From: JBOFLO01 sp051657905
GTDB lineage: Bacteria > Patescibacteriota > Gracilibacteria > UBA1369
Direction: 5' to 3'
Length of the DNA: 22,424 nt
NCBI GenBank assembly: GCA_051657905.1
Contig: JBOFLO010000024.1
Coordinates: 1-22,424, forward strand
The stretch's first letter is position 1. Each line of letters opens with the position of its first letter. Below the pieces are notes generated by a model. The model was given only the letters and a program-made list of their open reading frames with translations. It had not been told where the DNA came from and ran no database searches. The translations under genes and the position numbers were made by a program. Shown in pieces: positions 8,039 to 16,573 of this stretch.

Positions 8039-9070
8039 TTATTGGAAAATTTTCAATTTTACATCAATGATTTTTTCATTTTCAAATTTTATTTCCGCAT
8101 AAGTTTTGTTTTTTTCAGTTTGAACATCATTGTCGTCCAACAAATATTCCTCACGCCAAGTGTCCGTAACAATCTGATATTTATAATCGGGGCTTTGATT
8201 GATGGTTTGAATATGTGAATGTCCCATAATCCAAACGTGTTTGTCAGGATGAGCATTGCGCATGAAGCCTAAACGTTTGGTCAGGAAAATATGATCGTCT
8301 TCGGTTTCCATGCCATAGTGATAAATATGCTGAAGAAGATTTTTAACCGGCAATTGAGAAATGGGGTCGCGTAGATTGATGAGAGGGTCGAAAAAAAGTC
8401 CTTTCCAGAAAAAACGACGGCTTAAACGATCGCGGGCTTTTTTGAATTCGGGATTGCTTTTGTAAGCGGCTGGGCGTGGGAAAATTTTCTCGGCTTCGGG
8501 GAATTGTTTTTTCAATTCGAGGAAGAATTTGAGAATTGCGGTGTGGCCGATAGGTAAATTTAAATAGAATTCCCCACGTTTTTTGATAATTACTTTTTTG
8601 GGATTGTAGCGATAAAAAAAGTCGTACATTTGGCCGTGTTCGATGTGGAGGCCGGCCAGGTTGAAGTCGTGGTCGAAGGTGATTTTGTGGGGGTGGCCGA
8701 GGGTGGATTTTAGGAGGTTTTGTAGAGCCGGCCAGACCAGGTCGAAGTCATGATTGCCGATGTTGAAATGTAAAAAATTGTGAGGATTTTCCAGAAATTT
8801 TTGCAGATGTTGGAAAATTTTTGGATAACTTTTTAAAATTTGATTTAATTTCCAGAGAGAAATTTCTTCGGTGATGCGGAAAGGGAAGTCCTGATGATAA
8901 GGCATTTTGAGAAAGTCGAAAGTATCACCATTTAAAACTAAAATTGTTTTGTGTTGATTGTTGCTGATGGAAGTTAAAAATTTTAGCAAAGAATTTTCAT
9001 CTTTAAAATCATCAAAAAGATCTTTTTGTCCGAGTTCAATATCACTGATTGTGTAAACTGTAGTGAGCAT
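8039..9070 (-). CDS. calcineurin-like metallophosphoesterase (LpxH-like superfamily)
   Basis: Two-metal phosphoesterase. Seen in 343 residues: motif 1 ISDIELGQKD (D10), motif 2 VLNGDTFDFL (D49, D52), motif 3 GNHD (105-108), and motif 5 MGHSHIQT (GHSH 283-286). The pattern is nearest to the LpxH/COG2908 group of UDP-diacylglucosamine hydrolases, but that group and most of the superfamily carry D-x-H in motif 1; here the His is Glu (E12). A long middle region with many aromatic and basic residues (about 150-250) is larger than in LpxH. It begins on the stop of the glycosidase (TAATG, one-base overlap), so the two are probably translationally coupled. Since no lipid A pathway is visible, a cell-envelope nucleotide or phospholipid substrate is only an inference. 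Confidence 0.8.
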   Translation of the reverse strand: MLTTVYTISDIELGQKDLFDDFKDENSLLKFLTSISNNQHKTILVLNGDTFDFLKMPYHQDFPFRITEEISLWKLNQILKSYPKIFQHLQKFLENPHNFLHFNIGNHDFDLVWPALQNLLKSTLGHPHKITFDHDFNLAGLHIEHGQMYDFFYRYNPKKVIIKKRGEFYLNLPIGHTAILKFFLELKKQFPEAEKIFPRPAAYKSNPEFKKARDRLSRRFFWKGLFFDPLINLRDPISQLPVKNLLQHIYHYGMETEDDHIFLTKRLGFMRNAHPDKHVWIMGHSHIQTINQSPDYKYQIVTDTWREEYLLDDNDVQTEKNKTYAEIKFENEKIIDVKLKIFQ

Positions 9071-9888
9071 TATTTAGAGCGAGCTTTGGTGATAATGATG
9101 TTTTGTACGGATTCATATTCAGGGAAGGATTGGCTTTCAAATGATAAACCTGAAGATCTTCCGCCATCCAAATTTAATACAGAATGAAGTCCTAATTCAC
9201 TGAAAGCCGGATCATTTTTGAGAATTTTTGCCAATTCAAAAAGTGGTAATTTGTTTTGGCTGTTTAACAAAGTTTGACGAAGTTCGATGACGATAATTTG
9301 ATTGTCATTGTCGAGGCCGATAATGGTTCTGCCTGCTTCAACTTTATTTTCTTCGGAAACAATAATTTCTCCTGCTTCGTTAATTAAAATTGGGCCACTT
9401 TGAATGGCGAATTCTAATTCGGGTATTAAATCTGCTTGAGCGTTTTGGAATTGTTCGTAGGTGTATAATTTTGGTTGGGCGTTTTGATTGATGGTAAAGA
9501 CACCGTTGATTAATTCGCCTTTAACAAGCGGGTAGAGAGGCTTGTTGTTGCTTAGCAAAAGTCCGGTGGGCTGAAAATCTTCGGTGTAATATGTTCCGTT
9601 GAAAGTTAATATGGAAGAATTTTCCTGATGAATTTCATTGATGGATTTGCTATTTGGTTCCGGTTGATTTTCCACAACTTCCAGTCGGAATTGGGCAGGA
9701 TTGATTTTGGCTAGGAGGAATTTTTTGGAAGAATTATTTTCATTGGAACTGCTGATTTCTTCGAAAATAATGTGTTCGGTTGGTTGAGTTGGGATATCAA
9801 CTGGAGCTGACATGGTGCAGGCGGAAAATATTAGCAATAAAGCTAAATTCAAAGTGGTCTTGAAACTGAGAGAGAGGTAGGAAGGCAT
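9070..9888 (-). CDS. phosphodiester glycosidase (NAGPA-like), predicted lipoprotein
   Basis: Member of the phosphodiester glycosidase family (NAGPA domain, formerly DUF2233), which cleaves sugar-1-phosphodiester bonds, often in exopolysaccharide or wall glycans. Seen in 272 residues: a signal sequence with a lipobox-like LLLIFSAC ending at C24, ILTFNGTYYTEDFQPTGLLL (family 'NggfF...g.p.G'), AIQSGPILI, AGRTIIGLDNDNQIIVIEL (family 'pRtaiGid..g.l.l'), and the signature VLNLDGGRSSGLSF with D241. Length fits a single domain. It starts 25 bp after the PBP stop on the same strand and overlaps the following phosphoesterase by one base, so it belongs to an envelope operon. No Shine-Dalgarno is visible. 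Confidence 0.87.
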   Translation of the reverse strand: MPSYLSLSFKTTLNLALLLIFSACTMSAPVDIPTQPTEHIIFEEISSSNENNSSKKFLLAKINPAQFRLEVVENQPEPNSKSINEIHQENSSILTFNGTYYTEDFQPTGLLLSNNKPLYPLVKGELINGVFTINQNAQPKLYTYEQFQNAQADLIPELEFAIQSGPILINEAGEIIVSEENKVEAGRTIIGLDNDNQIIVIELRQTLLNSQNKLPLFELAKILKNDPAFSELGLHSVLNLDGGRSSGLSFESQSFPEYESVQNIIITKARSK

Positions 9889-9913
9889 GGGCGGCCGAAT
9901 TATTCAGGGGGAA

Positions 9914-12793
9914 TTAAATAGTGGGTAGTAAAGGAAGATCAATTGGCAATTTTTCTTCCGGAATCAAACTGGTTTGATTGTCAGTATCTTCGGTGTTGTC
10001 TGTTTGATTGTTGGAATTATTATTGTCTGAATTGTTGGGGTTGGAGTTATTAGAGTTGCCATTATCATTTGATTGAGAGTCTGGCGTGTCATTATCGTCG
10101 TTATTAGACTCACGGGTTTTGATAGTGATTGAATCCTCGCCAATACGTCCCTGAGCGTCATAAACGCGTACAGTGATTTTATAAGAGGCTTTCTCGGCAT
10201 TACGCGGTAAACGAATTGTTGCGGTGAAAGGGGATTGATCCTGTTTGTATTTCAAATCATTGTCCAAGTAAAAATGTGCAACTTTGATTTGATCAGAAGA
10301 TTGAATTTTGATTTCAAGATTATCGTCTCTGATTAAATCATTATTATCCGGAGTGGTGATGTTTACGTTTGGTGCAGAAGAAGTTTCAGTACATTGAATA
10401 GTTGAGCTGCCTGTTGTTAAGCCTTCGGAATTTTCCTGAAGCCAGCTTTGAGCGGCGTTTTCCCAAACTTCACGAGTTGGGTCGATGTCATGCATGACAA
10501 CCTGATAGCGATTTTGTTGTTGTCCTTCTTTACAGTAGGCTGTGGATAATCTTTCGCTGGCGGTGAAATCAGCGGTTTCCTGGTATGAGTCGTCGACTTC
10601 GGTTGGGACTGCGAAGCTGGCGAAGAAGTCGGTGATACGTTGATCGAGAGGAGTCATGTCGCTGACTAATTTGCCATTATATTTGGAAACTGTTTCCTGA
10701 CGGATTCCGTCTGGAATTGGGAAATCTTCTTTTGGATTTTCAGCTAAAGCCTTGGCCATGAATTCTTTGAAAATTGGAGCGGCGACATTATAACCGTCGG
10801 CGGAGGTTGCGAGTAAGCCGTCTTTTTTACTGTCATTATTACCAGCCCAAACAGCTGTTACCAATTGAGTAGAATAACCGATAGTTAATAAATCATTAGG
10901 CAAATAAGCTGATCCCTGGCGACGATTACTAGTACCAGTTTTTGCTGCAACCACTTGTCCTGGAATATTTAGATTTGGACCTACATTAACAGATGGATCG
11001 GATAAAATGCTGGTAACCAAATAGGCGATTTGTGGATCCAAAACATCTTCACCCATTGATTCTTCCCATTCTTCCAGAATTTCACCTTGAGCATTTTCTA
11101 CACGTAAAATGGAAACCGGATCATGCTCTAAGCCGGCGTTGGCGATGGTGGCATAGGCGCTAGCCATACTTAAAAGCGTGGTTTCAGCTGAACCGATAGC
11201 TAGTGGATAACCGTGATCGGCTTCGGTGTCTTGGAAATCAACACCTAATTTTTCGGCAAAAGGAATTACGTCTTTTTGTTCACCGGCTAAATAATAGGCT
11301 TTGATAGCGGGAATGTTGCGGGATTGGCCAAGAGCTTTTCTTAAACTGATTGGACCCTGGAATTTTCCGTCGAAATTTTTTGGATAGGCGGAACCGAAAG
11401 GAGTTGAGACATCAAAGACAATTGAGGCAGGGGAGTAACGGTTGACGAAAGCTGCGGCGTAGACGATTGGTTTGAAGGTGGAACCCGGCTGGCGATAGCT
11501 GGTTACCAAATTGGTTTGTCCGTCTATTTCTTCGTCGAAATAATTACGAGAACCAACCATAGCCAGGATTTGGCCGGTTTGTGGATTCAAAGAAACGAGG
11601 GCGGCGTTTTTAACATTGTACTTAGTTTCGTAACTTTCAGAACGATCGCTAATGGCTTTTTCAGCGTTTTCTTGAAGAGTTGGATCGATGGTTGTGTAAA
11701 CTTTCAAACCACCTTGTTCAACAATTTCTTTACCATATTTTTCTTCCAATTCTTCAATTACATGGAAGACGAAATGAGGTGCTTTGATGGCGATTGCTTT
11801 AGCTTTGAATTCAAGTTTTTGAACTTCTTCTAAAGCTGTTCTTCTTTCTTCATCAGTAATAAAGCCAGAATCCTGCATACGACGTAAAACTATGTCGGTA
11901 CGTCCGGCTAAATAAACTTCTTTTCCTTCGCCGATGCTTACCGATTTACCAATTAAACCGCGATTGGTTTCATTTTCTTTAAGATCAACTTCGCTGCGAA
12001 TGTCGCGGTTTTTTAATTTATCCAAATCAATTTCAGAAGCCAGTGAGGAATAACGATGAAGGCCGTGTGGATTGTAATAAGACGGGGATTGAGGAATGGC
12101 GGCTAGAACGGCACTTTCAGCTAGTGTTAGATCTTTGGCGGATTTGTCGAAATAGGTTTGAGCGGCTTTTTCTACACCGAAAGCATTGTTGCTGTAAGGA
12201 ATTTTGTTTAAATATTTTTCTAAAATAGTGTCTTTGTCGAAAGCTTCTTCTAAACGCACTGCTAAAATCAATTCCTTCAATTTTCTAACATAGGATTTTT
12301 CGGAAGTCAGGAAAGTAAGTTTGATGTATTGCTGAGTGATAGTGGATCCACCCTGAACTGAGCCGCTAACTAAATTGCTGACTGCGGCACGGGCAAAACC
12401 AACCATGTCAAAGCCGGGATGAGTGTAAAAATGCTCATCTTCAATAGCCAAAGTAGCATCAATAATATTATCGGACATTTGACTGAGCTTCACATATTGA
12501 CGATTTTCATCACCGAATTTTACGTAAAGGACATTTCCTTCGCGATCGTAAATGGTGGTGGATTGAGCAACGGCTAAATTATCGAGATCTTTGACATCAG
12601 GCAGGCCGATGGAGAGAATAGCGATGGCTGTGGCGAAGAATAAGGCGCATAAGAGGAAAAGACCGGTGAGTCCCGCTAAAACAGCGATACTGATGGTTTT
12701 CCAATTCCAATTGCGGCGATTGCCGTCCTTGTCATAATGGAGGCGATGTTTGAGTCTGGCTAATTTTTGTCTGATTTTGCGATTGTTTAGCAT
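9914..12793 (-). CDS. class A penicillin-binding protein (PBP1A-type) with Ig-like domain and Asn-rich tail
   Basis: Bifunctional peptidoglycan synthase anchored in the cytoplasmic membrane. Seen in 959 residues: basic cytoplasmic N-terminus, one membrane segment (about 36-62), a GT51 glycosyltransferase domain with AIEDEHFYTHPG (catalytic E118), GGSTITQQ, RKLKELILAVRLE and YLNKIPY, then a transpeptidase domain with GSTFKP (S438, K441), QSRN (S491) and AAKTGTSN (K618). After it come an Ig-like module (about 820-890, starting NVNITTPDNNDLIRDDN) and a low-complexity Asn/Asp/Ser tail. The start is ATG 12793: the frame is open to an ATG at 12886, but that codon is in the pheT terminator, and a promoter lies between. 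First gene of the glycosidase-phosphoesterase-engB run. Confidence 0.95.
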   Translation of the reverse strand: MLNNRKIRQKLARLKHRLHYDKDGNRRNWNWKTISIAVLAGLTGLFLLCALFFATAIAILSIGLPDVKDLDNLAVAQSTTIYDREGNVLYVKFGDENRQYVKLSQMSDNIIDATLAIEDEHFYTHPGFDMVGFARAAVSNLVSGSVQGGSTITQQYIKLTFLTSEKSYVRKLKELILAVRLEEAFDKDTILEKYLNKIPYSNNAFGVEKAAQTYFDKSAKDLTLAESAVLAAIPQSPSYYNPHGLHRYSSLASEIDLDKLKNRDIRSEVDLKENETNRGLIGKSVSIGEGKEVYLAGRTDIVLRRMQDSGFITDEERRTALEEVQKLEFKAKAIAIKAPHFVFHVIEELEEKYGKEIVEQGGLKVYTTIDPTLQENAEKAISDRSESYETKYNVKNAALVSLNPQTGQILAMVGSRNYFDEEIDGQTNLVTSYRQPGSTFKPIVYAAAFVNRYSPASIVFDVSTPFGSAYPKNFDGKFQGPISLRKALGQSRNIPAIKAYYLAGEQKDVIPFAEKLGVDFQDTEADHGYPLAIGSAETTLLSMASAYATIANAGLEHDPVSILRVENAQGEILEEWEESMGEDVLDPQIAYLVTSILSDPSVNVGPNLNIPGQVVAAKTGTSNRRQGSAYLPNDLLTIGYSTQLVTAVWAGNNDSKKDGLLATSADGYNVAAPIFKEFMAKALAENPKEDFPIPDGIRQETVSKYNGKLVSDMTPLDQRITDFFASFAVPTEVDDSYQETADFTASERLSTAYCKEGQQQNRYQVVMHDIDPTREVWENAAQSWLQENSEGLTTGSSTIQCTETSSAPNVNITTPDNNDLIRDDNLEIKIQSSDQIKVAHFYLDNDLKYKQDQSPFTATIRLPRNAEKASYKITVRVYDAQGRIGEDSITIKTRESNNDDNDTPDSQSNDNGNSNNSNPNNSDNNNSNNQTDNTEDTDNQTSLIPEEKLPIDLPLLPTI

Positions 12794-12818
12794 TTTTTGG
12801 TTCAAAATAAGCCCGGAT

Positions 12819-12847
12819 AAATTAACATAAAAGCTTGAAAATAGCAA
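12819..12847 (-). promoter_or_regulatory. sigma70-like promoter of the PBP operon
   Basis: Minus strand: -35 TTGCTA (12842-12847), 17-bp spacer ending in TGT, -10 TAATTT (12819-12824). Expected start near 12812 and a 19-nt leader without Shine-Dalgarno before ATG 12793. It lies just beyond the pheT terminator, so the operon is separately transcribed. Confidence 0.65.
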
Positions 12848-12872
12848 TTGACGGAAAGGTGCGTTTGATAAC

Positions 12873-12905
12873 AAAAAAAGCCCCATCTAGATGAGGCTTT
12901 TTGAG
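12873..12905 (-). terminator. rho-independent terminator after pheT
   Basis: On the minus strand a GC-capped stem, AGCCTCATC/GATGGGGCT with a very small loop (TA), is followed by seven T residues. It lies 10 bp past the pheT stop. The flanking A and T runs make it partly symmetrical, so it may also act weakly on the other strand. Confidence 0.85.
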
Positions 12906-12915
12906 CTTTTGTTGA

Positions 12916-15369
12916 TTATAACCCGCGTATCTCGGCGCCCTGGGCTTGCAAGGATTGGAATATTTTTTGTTGTGTGTCCTTCATTTCTTGATCGGTGAGA
13001 GTGCGGTCGGCAGCTTGCAGTGTGATTTTGAAGGCCAGGGATTTGCGGCCGGCTGGGATGTTTGGGCCTTGGTATAAATCGAATAATTTAACGCTTTGCA
13101 CCAATTGTTGATTGGATTTTTTGATTAATTGTTCCAGTTGAGCGATTTCCTGGTCGGCTGGGAAGAGGGCGGAGATGTCGAATTCGATGCCGGGAAATTT
13201 GCGGATGGCTTTGAATTTGGTTTCGAAGCGTTTTAGCTGATGGAAAAGCGTGTAGTTAATTGTGAAACAGGCGATACGGTGTTTGTCCAATTCGAAATTG
13301 CGGGCGATTTGGGGGTGTAATTCGAAAATTTGGATGATTTCCTGATTGGATTTGAAGTCGAACCAGGCGGCGAATTTGTTGGGATGAGCGAAGCTGCTGG
13401 ATTTTTCGGCGCGGCGGTATTTGAGGCTGTTTACGCCACTACGTTCGAGCAATCTATCGATGGCTGATTTGATTTGATAGAAAGGTTCAACCGACTTGGC
13501 GGATTTTTTATCTAAAATAATAATTCCGGCAATTTGTTTTTCTTCTAATGGGAAAAATTCATTAACGAATTTGTAAGTGCGTCCCAATTCATAAAGTTTG
13601 AAGCCGTCTTGATTTTTGAGATTTTCAGCGGCGCAGCTTAATAAATTTGGGAGTAGGGAAGTGCGTAAATGAGTTTGAGTTTCGGAAAGATAATTTTTAA
13701 TTTTTAAATGTTCCGCAGGATTTTGCTTAGCTTTTTGAAGAGTTTTTTCGGAGTAGAAAGAGTAATTAACTGTTTCATGGAAGCCAAGTTCTAGGCTTAG
13801 AATATTTCGTAGAGAATATTTTTCCTGGCGTTCGGTGTTGGGAGCGGCTGGTTTCAAATGAAGGGTTGGAAGAGTGGAAGGGATTTTTTCGTAACCGTAA
13901 AGACGGGCGATTTCTTCAACTAAATCATCTTGATGATTTACATCTTTGGTGGCGCGGAAAGAAGGAATTTCTACTTCCAAAACTTTTTTAGAAGTTTTAA
14001 GAATTTTGAATTCTAGTTTTTTTAATAGAGCAGCCATATCTTCTGCAGAAATTTCCACGCCGATTTTTGAGCAAGTTTTTGCAATATCCAATTTAACTTT
14101 GCGTGGCTTGTATTTGAAATAATTTACATCCAGTTTTGGACTGGCGATTTTGGCTTGAGGGCAGATTTCTAAAAGTAATTTAACGAAACGATCCAAGGCT
14201 TGTTCAGCTAAAAGGGGATCGAGATCTTTTTCGAATCTTTGGACGGCTTCAGTACGAATCCCGATTTCGGTAGAGGTTTTGCGAACACTGACTGGATTAA
14301 AATTCGCAGCTTCCAAAGTGATGGAAGTGGTTTGTTCTGTGATTCCAGAATTCATCCCACCTTTTACTCCGGCAATTGCTAAAGGTTTTTCAACATCTGC
14401 CACAATCAACATATGAGTTTTTAACTCTTTAGTTTCTCCATCTAAAGTTTCGATTTTCTCGCCTTTTTTAGCGGTGCGGATAATTAATTTTTCTTTGATT
14501 TGAGCGGTGTCAAAAGCATGAAGTGGATTGCCGAGTTCGAGCATGACGAAGTTGGTCAGGTCGACGATGTTGTTGATGGAGCGATTGCCGGTGCTTTCCA
14601 AAGCGTTGCGCAGCCATTCGGGAGATAGTTCTACTTTAATGTTTTCAATAGTTGTAGAAAGATAGCGTGGGCAAAGTTGCTTCGATTTAATTTCTACAGG
14701 AATGATAGGATTGCCTGTTGGATATTCTTGATGAACTTCCAAAGGTTTTAATTGCAGATCATAAATAGCGGCGATTTCGCGGGCGATGCCACGATGACCC
14801 CATAAATCGGGGCGATGAGTGAGGGCTTTGTTATCAATATCGATGATGTAACCGTCTTTGTGCAGGGCTTGAGCCAGTGGAGTTCCTGGTTTGGCTAATT
14901 CTGGATATTGTTTAGTTAAATAAGATAAATCTAAAATCCCATCCACTTTATCTTTCAAACCAATTTCTTCAGCAGCACAGATCATGCCGGCACTGTCTTC
15001 GCCGCGAATTTGAGTTGGTTTTAATTCAACCAAGTCTCCTTCACCATGCCAACGGACTTTGGATCCGATCATGGCAACTGGAACAATTTGACCGACGAAA
15101 ATATTGGAGGCGCCACAAACAATTTGTAGAGGTTCGCCATTTGGGCTGGCGGAGCCAACGTCGGTTTTGGTGATTTGTAATTTATCGGCATTAGGGTGGG
15201 GGAGGATTTCCAGAATTTTCCCGATGACGATTTTGTCGAAGGTTTGAGCTAAATTATAAACTTCTTCCACTTCGGCGGTGCGAGTTGTGAATAATTCGCC
15301 AAGTTGATGAAAGTCAGTGCTGTCAGGAATATTTACGTATTGTTTCAGCCAATTAGTTGAAATTTTCAT
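12916..15369 (-). CDS. pheT: phenylalanyl-tRNA synthetase beta subunit
   Basis: Beta chain of the (alpha-beta)2 enzyme that charges tRNA-Phe in the cytoplasm. Seen in 817 residues, the normal bacterial length: N-terminal MKISTNWLKQYVNIP, then an EMAP/OB-type tRNA-binding domain (about 40-150, IVIGKILEILPHPNADKLQ and LQIVCGASNIFVGQIVPVA), the B3/B4 editing region (TGNRSINNIVDLTNFVMLELGNPLHAFD split here for length: TGNRSINNIVDLTNF, ELGNPLHAFD), a B5 domain, the catalytic-like module with EIARLYGYEKIPSTLP, and a C-terminal FDX-ACB anticodon-binding domain (FPGIEFDISALFP to the end, SLAFKITLQAADRTLTDQEM). It starts one base after the pheS stop, without a Shine-Dalgarno, consistent with coupled translation. 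Confidence 0.97.
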   Translation of the reverse strand: MKISTNWLKQYVNIPDSTDFHQLGELFTTRTAEVEEVYNLAQTFDKIVIGKILEILPHPNADKLQITKTDVGSASPNGEPLQIVCGASNIFVGQIVPVAMIGSKVRWHGEGDLVELKPTQIRGEDSAGMICAAEEIGLKDKVDGILDLSYLTKQYPELAKPGTPLAQALHKDGYIIDIDNKALTHRPDLWGHRGIAREIAAIYDLQLKPLEVHQEYPTGNPIIPVEIKSKQLCPRYLSTTIENIKVELSPEWLRNALESTGNRSINNIVDLTNFVMLELGNPLHAFDTAQIKEKLIIRTAKKGEKIETLDGETKELKTHMLIVADVEKPLAIAGVKGGMNSGITEQTTSITLEAANFNPVSVRKTSTEIGIRTEAVQRFEKDLDPLLAEQALDRFVKLLLEICPQAKIASPKLDVNYFKYKPRKVKLDIAKTCSKIGVEISAEDMAALLKKLEFKILKTSKKVLEVEIPSFRATKDVNHQDDLVEEIARLYGYEKIPSTLPTLHLKPAAPNTERQEKYSLRNILSLELGFHETVNYSFYSEKTLQKAKQNPAEHLKIKNYLSETQTHLRTSLLPNLLSCAAENLKNQDGFKLYELGRTYKFVNEFFPLEEKQIAGIIILDKKSAKSVEPFYQIKSAIDRLLERSGVNSLKYRRAEKSSSFAHPNKFAAWFDFKSNQEIIQIFELHPQIARNFELDKHRIACFTINYTLFHQLKRFETKFKAIRKFPGIEFDISALFPADQEIAQLEQLIKKSNQQLVQSVKLFDLYQGPNIPAGRKSLAFKITLQAADRTLTDQEMKDTQQKIFQSLQAQGAEIRGL

Positions 15370-15370
15370 A

Positions 15371-16408
15371 TTAGAATTGATTTAAAAAGCGCAGGTCATT
15401 GGTGTGGAAATGGCGAATGTCGTCGATGCCATATTTGAGCATAGCCATACGGGTTAAACCCATTCCAAAAGCCCAACCTTGATGTTTGTCCGAATCGATT
15501 CCTCCGGCTTTAAGTACATTAGGGTGAATCATGCCGGCGCCAATACATTCCAACCATTTGTCAGGTTGACCGTTTTGGCCTTTTTTCCAGAGAATATCCA
15601 ATTCAATTCCCGGTTCCACGAAAGGGAAATAGCCAGGGCGGAAGCGGACAGTCATTTCTTTTTGGAAAAAGCGGCTCAAGAATTCCTGCATAATTCCTTT
15701 CAAACTGGCCAAGCTGATATTTTTATCAATCAATAGGCCTTCAATTTGATTAAAGGTGCTGTCATGCGTTGCGTCGGTGGCTTCGTAACGAAATACTCGG
15801 CCGGGAACGATTAAACGCAAAGGAGCCCCGAATTTTTCCATTGTGCGGATTTGTACGGGGGAGGTGTGAGTTCTTAAAAGTAAATGACCATGTTTCGGGT
15901 CATGTTGATTGTCGATGAAAAAAGTATCCTGCATGTCGCGCGCGGGGTGATGTGCAGGGATGTTTAGTGCTTCAAAATTATAATATTCGCTTTCCACTTC
16001 TGGTCCGTCGGCGATCATGAAGCCCATTTCAGAGAAAATTTGCTCAACTTCGCGTTGAATTAAAGTGAGTGGGTGAACAGTTCCGGCATCTTGATTTGGC
16101 TGAGGATTGAGCTCCGGCTGAGTAATGTCGAAAAATTCAGCAGTTAATTTGGCATTAATTTCGGCTTCTTCCAATTCGGCGAATTTTTGATCGTAAGCTT
16201 CTTGGAAAGAGTTTTTAAGATTTTGAATGTTTTGACCAGGAGTGCGTTTTGCCTCAGGGGAAAGGTCTTTGAGAGTTTTGAGGAGATCGGTAATTTGGCC
16301 AGAGCGTCCCAAATATTTTACTTCAATTTCTTTGAGAGAATTGAGGTTTTGAGAAGATTTGATCTCTTGTAGAGCGGCGTGAAGTAATTGTTGATGTGAG
16401 TCAGACAT
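15371..16408 (-). CDS. pheS: phenylalanyl-tRNA synthetase alpha subunit
   Basis: Catalytic alpha subunit of class II phenylalanyl-tRNA synthetase. Seen in 345 residues: N-terminal coiled coil (about 1-90, with KYLGRSGQITDLLKTL), then the class II core: HPLTLIQREVEQIFSEMGF, HPARDMQDTFFI, LLRTHTSPVQIRTM (motif 2 region), GRVFRYEATDATHDSTFNQI, FRPGYFPFVEPGIELDI and the C-terminal motif 3 WAFGMGLTRMAMLKYGIDDI, ending with NDLRFLNQF. It is full length. It leads the pheS-pheT operon and is divergent from the first small-protein cassette, whose promoter lies only about 50 bp upstream. Confidence 0.97.
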   Translation of the reverse strand: MSDSHQQLLHAALQEIKSSQNLNSLKEIEVKYLGRSGQITDLLKTLKDLSPEAKRTPGQNIQNLKNSFQEAYDQKFAELEEAEINAKLTAEFFDITQPELNPQPNQDAGTVHPLTLIQREVEQIFSEMGFMIADGPEVESEYYNFEALNIPAHHPARDMQDTFFIDNQHDPKHGHLLLRTHTSPVQIRTMEKFGAPLRLIVPGRVFRYEATDATHDSTFNQIEGLLIDKNISLASLKGIMQEFLSRFFQKEMTVRFRPGYFPFVEPGIELDILWKKGQNGQPDKWLECIGAGMIHPNVLKAGGIDSDKHQGWAFGMGLTRMAMLKYGIDDIRHFHTNDLRFLNQF

Positions 16409-16431
16409 AAAGGAAATATTAATGCCCTAAG

Positions 16432-16460
16432 AATGTACTTTTTTAGTGCTTAAATTGCAA
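16432..16460 (-). promoter_or_regulatory. sigma70-like promoter of pheST
   Basis: Minus strand: -35 TTGCAA (16455-16460), 17-bp spacer, -10 TACATT (16432-16437). Expected start near 16425 with a 17-nt leader before ATG 16408, so there is no room for a T-box or leader peptide. It is back to back with the cassette 1 promoter. Confidence 0.65.
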
Positions 16461-16462
16461 AT

Positions 16463-16492
16463 TTGGAGGGACTAAATGCAGAATGGTATAAT
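16463..16492 (+). promoter_or_regulatory. promoter of cassette 1
   Basis: -10 TATAAT (16487-16492) preceded by TGG (extended -10), with a TTGGAG hexamer at 16463-16468 (18-bp spacer). It precedes the structured leader by only a few bases, so the leader begins about at the start of the RNA. Confidence 0.65.
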
Positions 16493-16499
16493 CGCTTAT

Positions 16500-16560
16500 A
16501 TTGTAGGAGTGGCTTATGCTAAAGCTTTGGCAAATAGCTCACTACAATTGTCATTCGAAA
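16500..16560 (+). promoter_or_regulatory. structured 5' leader RNA, copy 1
   Basis: Three nested helices can be drawn: P1 ATTGTAG (16500-16506) with CTACAAT (16542-16548); P2 GGCT (16511-16514) with AGCT (16536-16539); P3 hairpin from TGCTAA to TTGGCA (16517-16532). P1 is followed by the conserved tail TTGTCATTCGAAA (16548-16560) directly before the Shine-Dalgarno. The same architecture recurs at 17050 and 17540 with different but still pairing bases. Function unknown; a ligand-, protein- or translation-linked control element is inferred. Confidence 0.7.
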
Positions 16561-16573
16561 ATTGGAGGTTAGG

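Noticed and set aside
8009..8218. 69-codon plus-strand frame starting after TATAAT at 8004
   Set aside because: It overlaps the end of the phosphoesterase in antisense, and its composition (Phe/Ile-rich) mirrors that gene; no ribosome-binding site is present.
12794..12886. Longer N-terminus of the PBP (start at 12886)
   Set aside because: The ATG lies in the pheT terminator stem and upstream of a good promoter; the shorter start gives the usual basic cytoplasmic end before the membrane helix.
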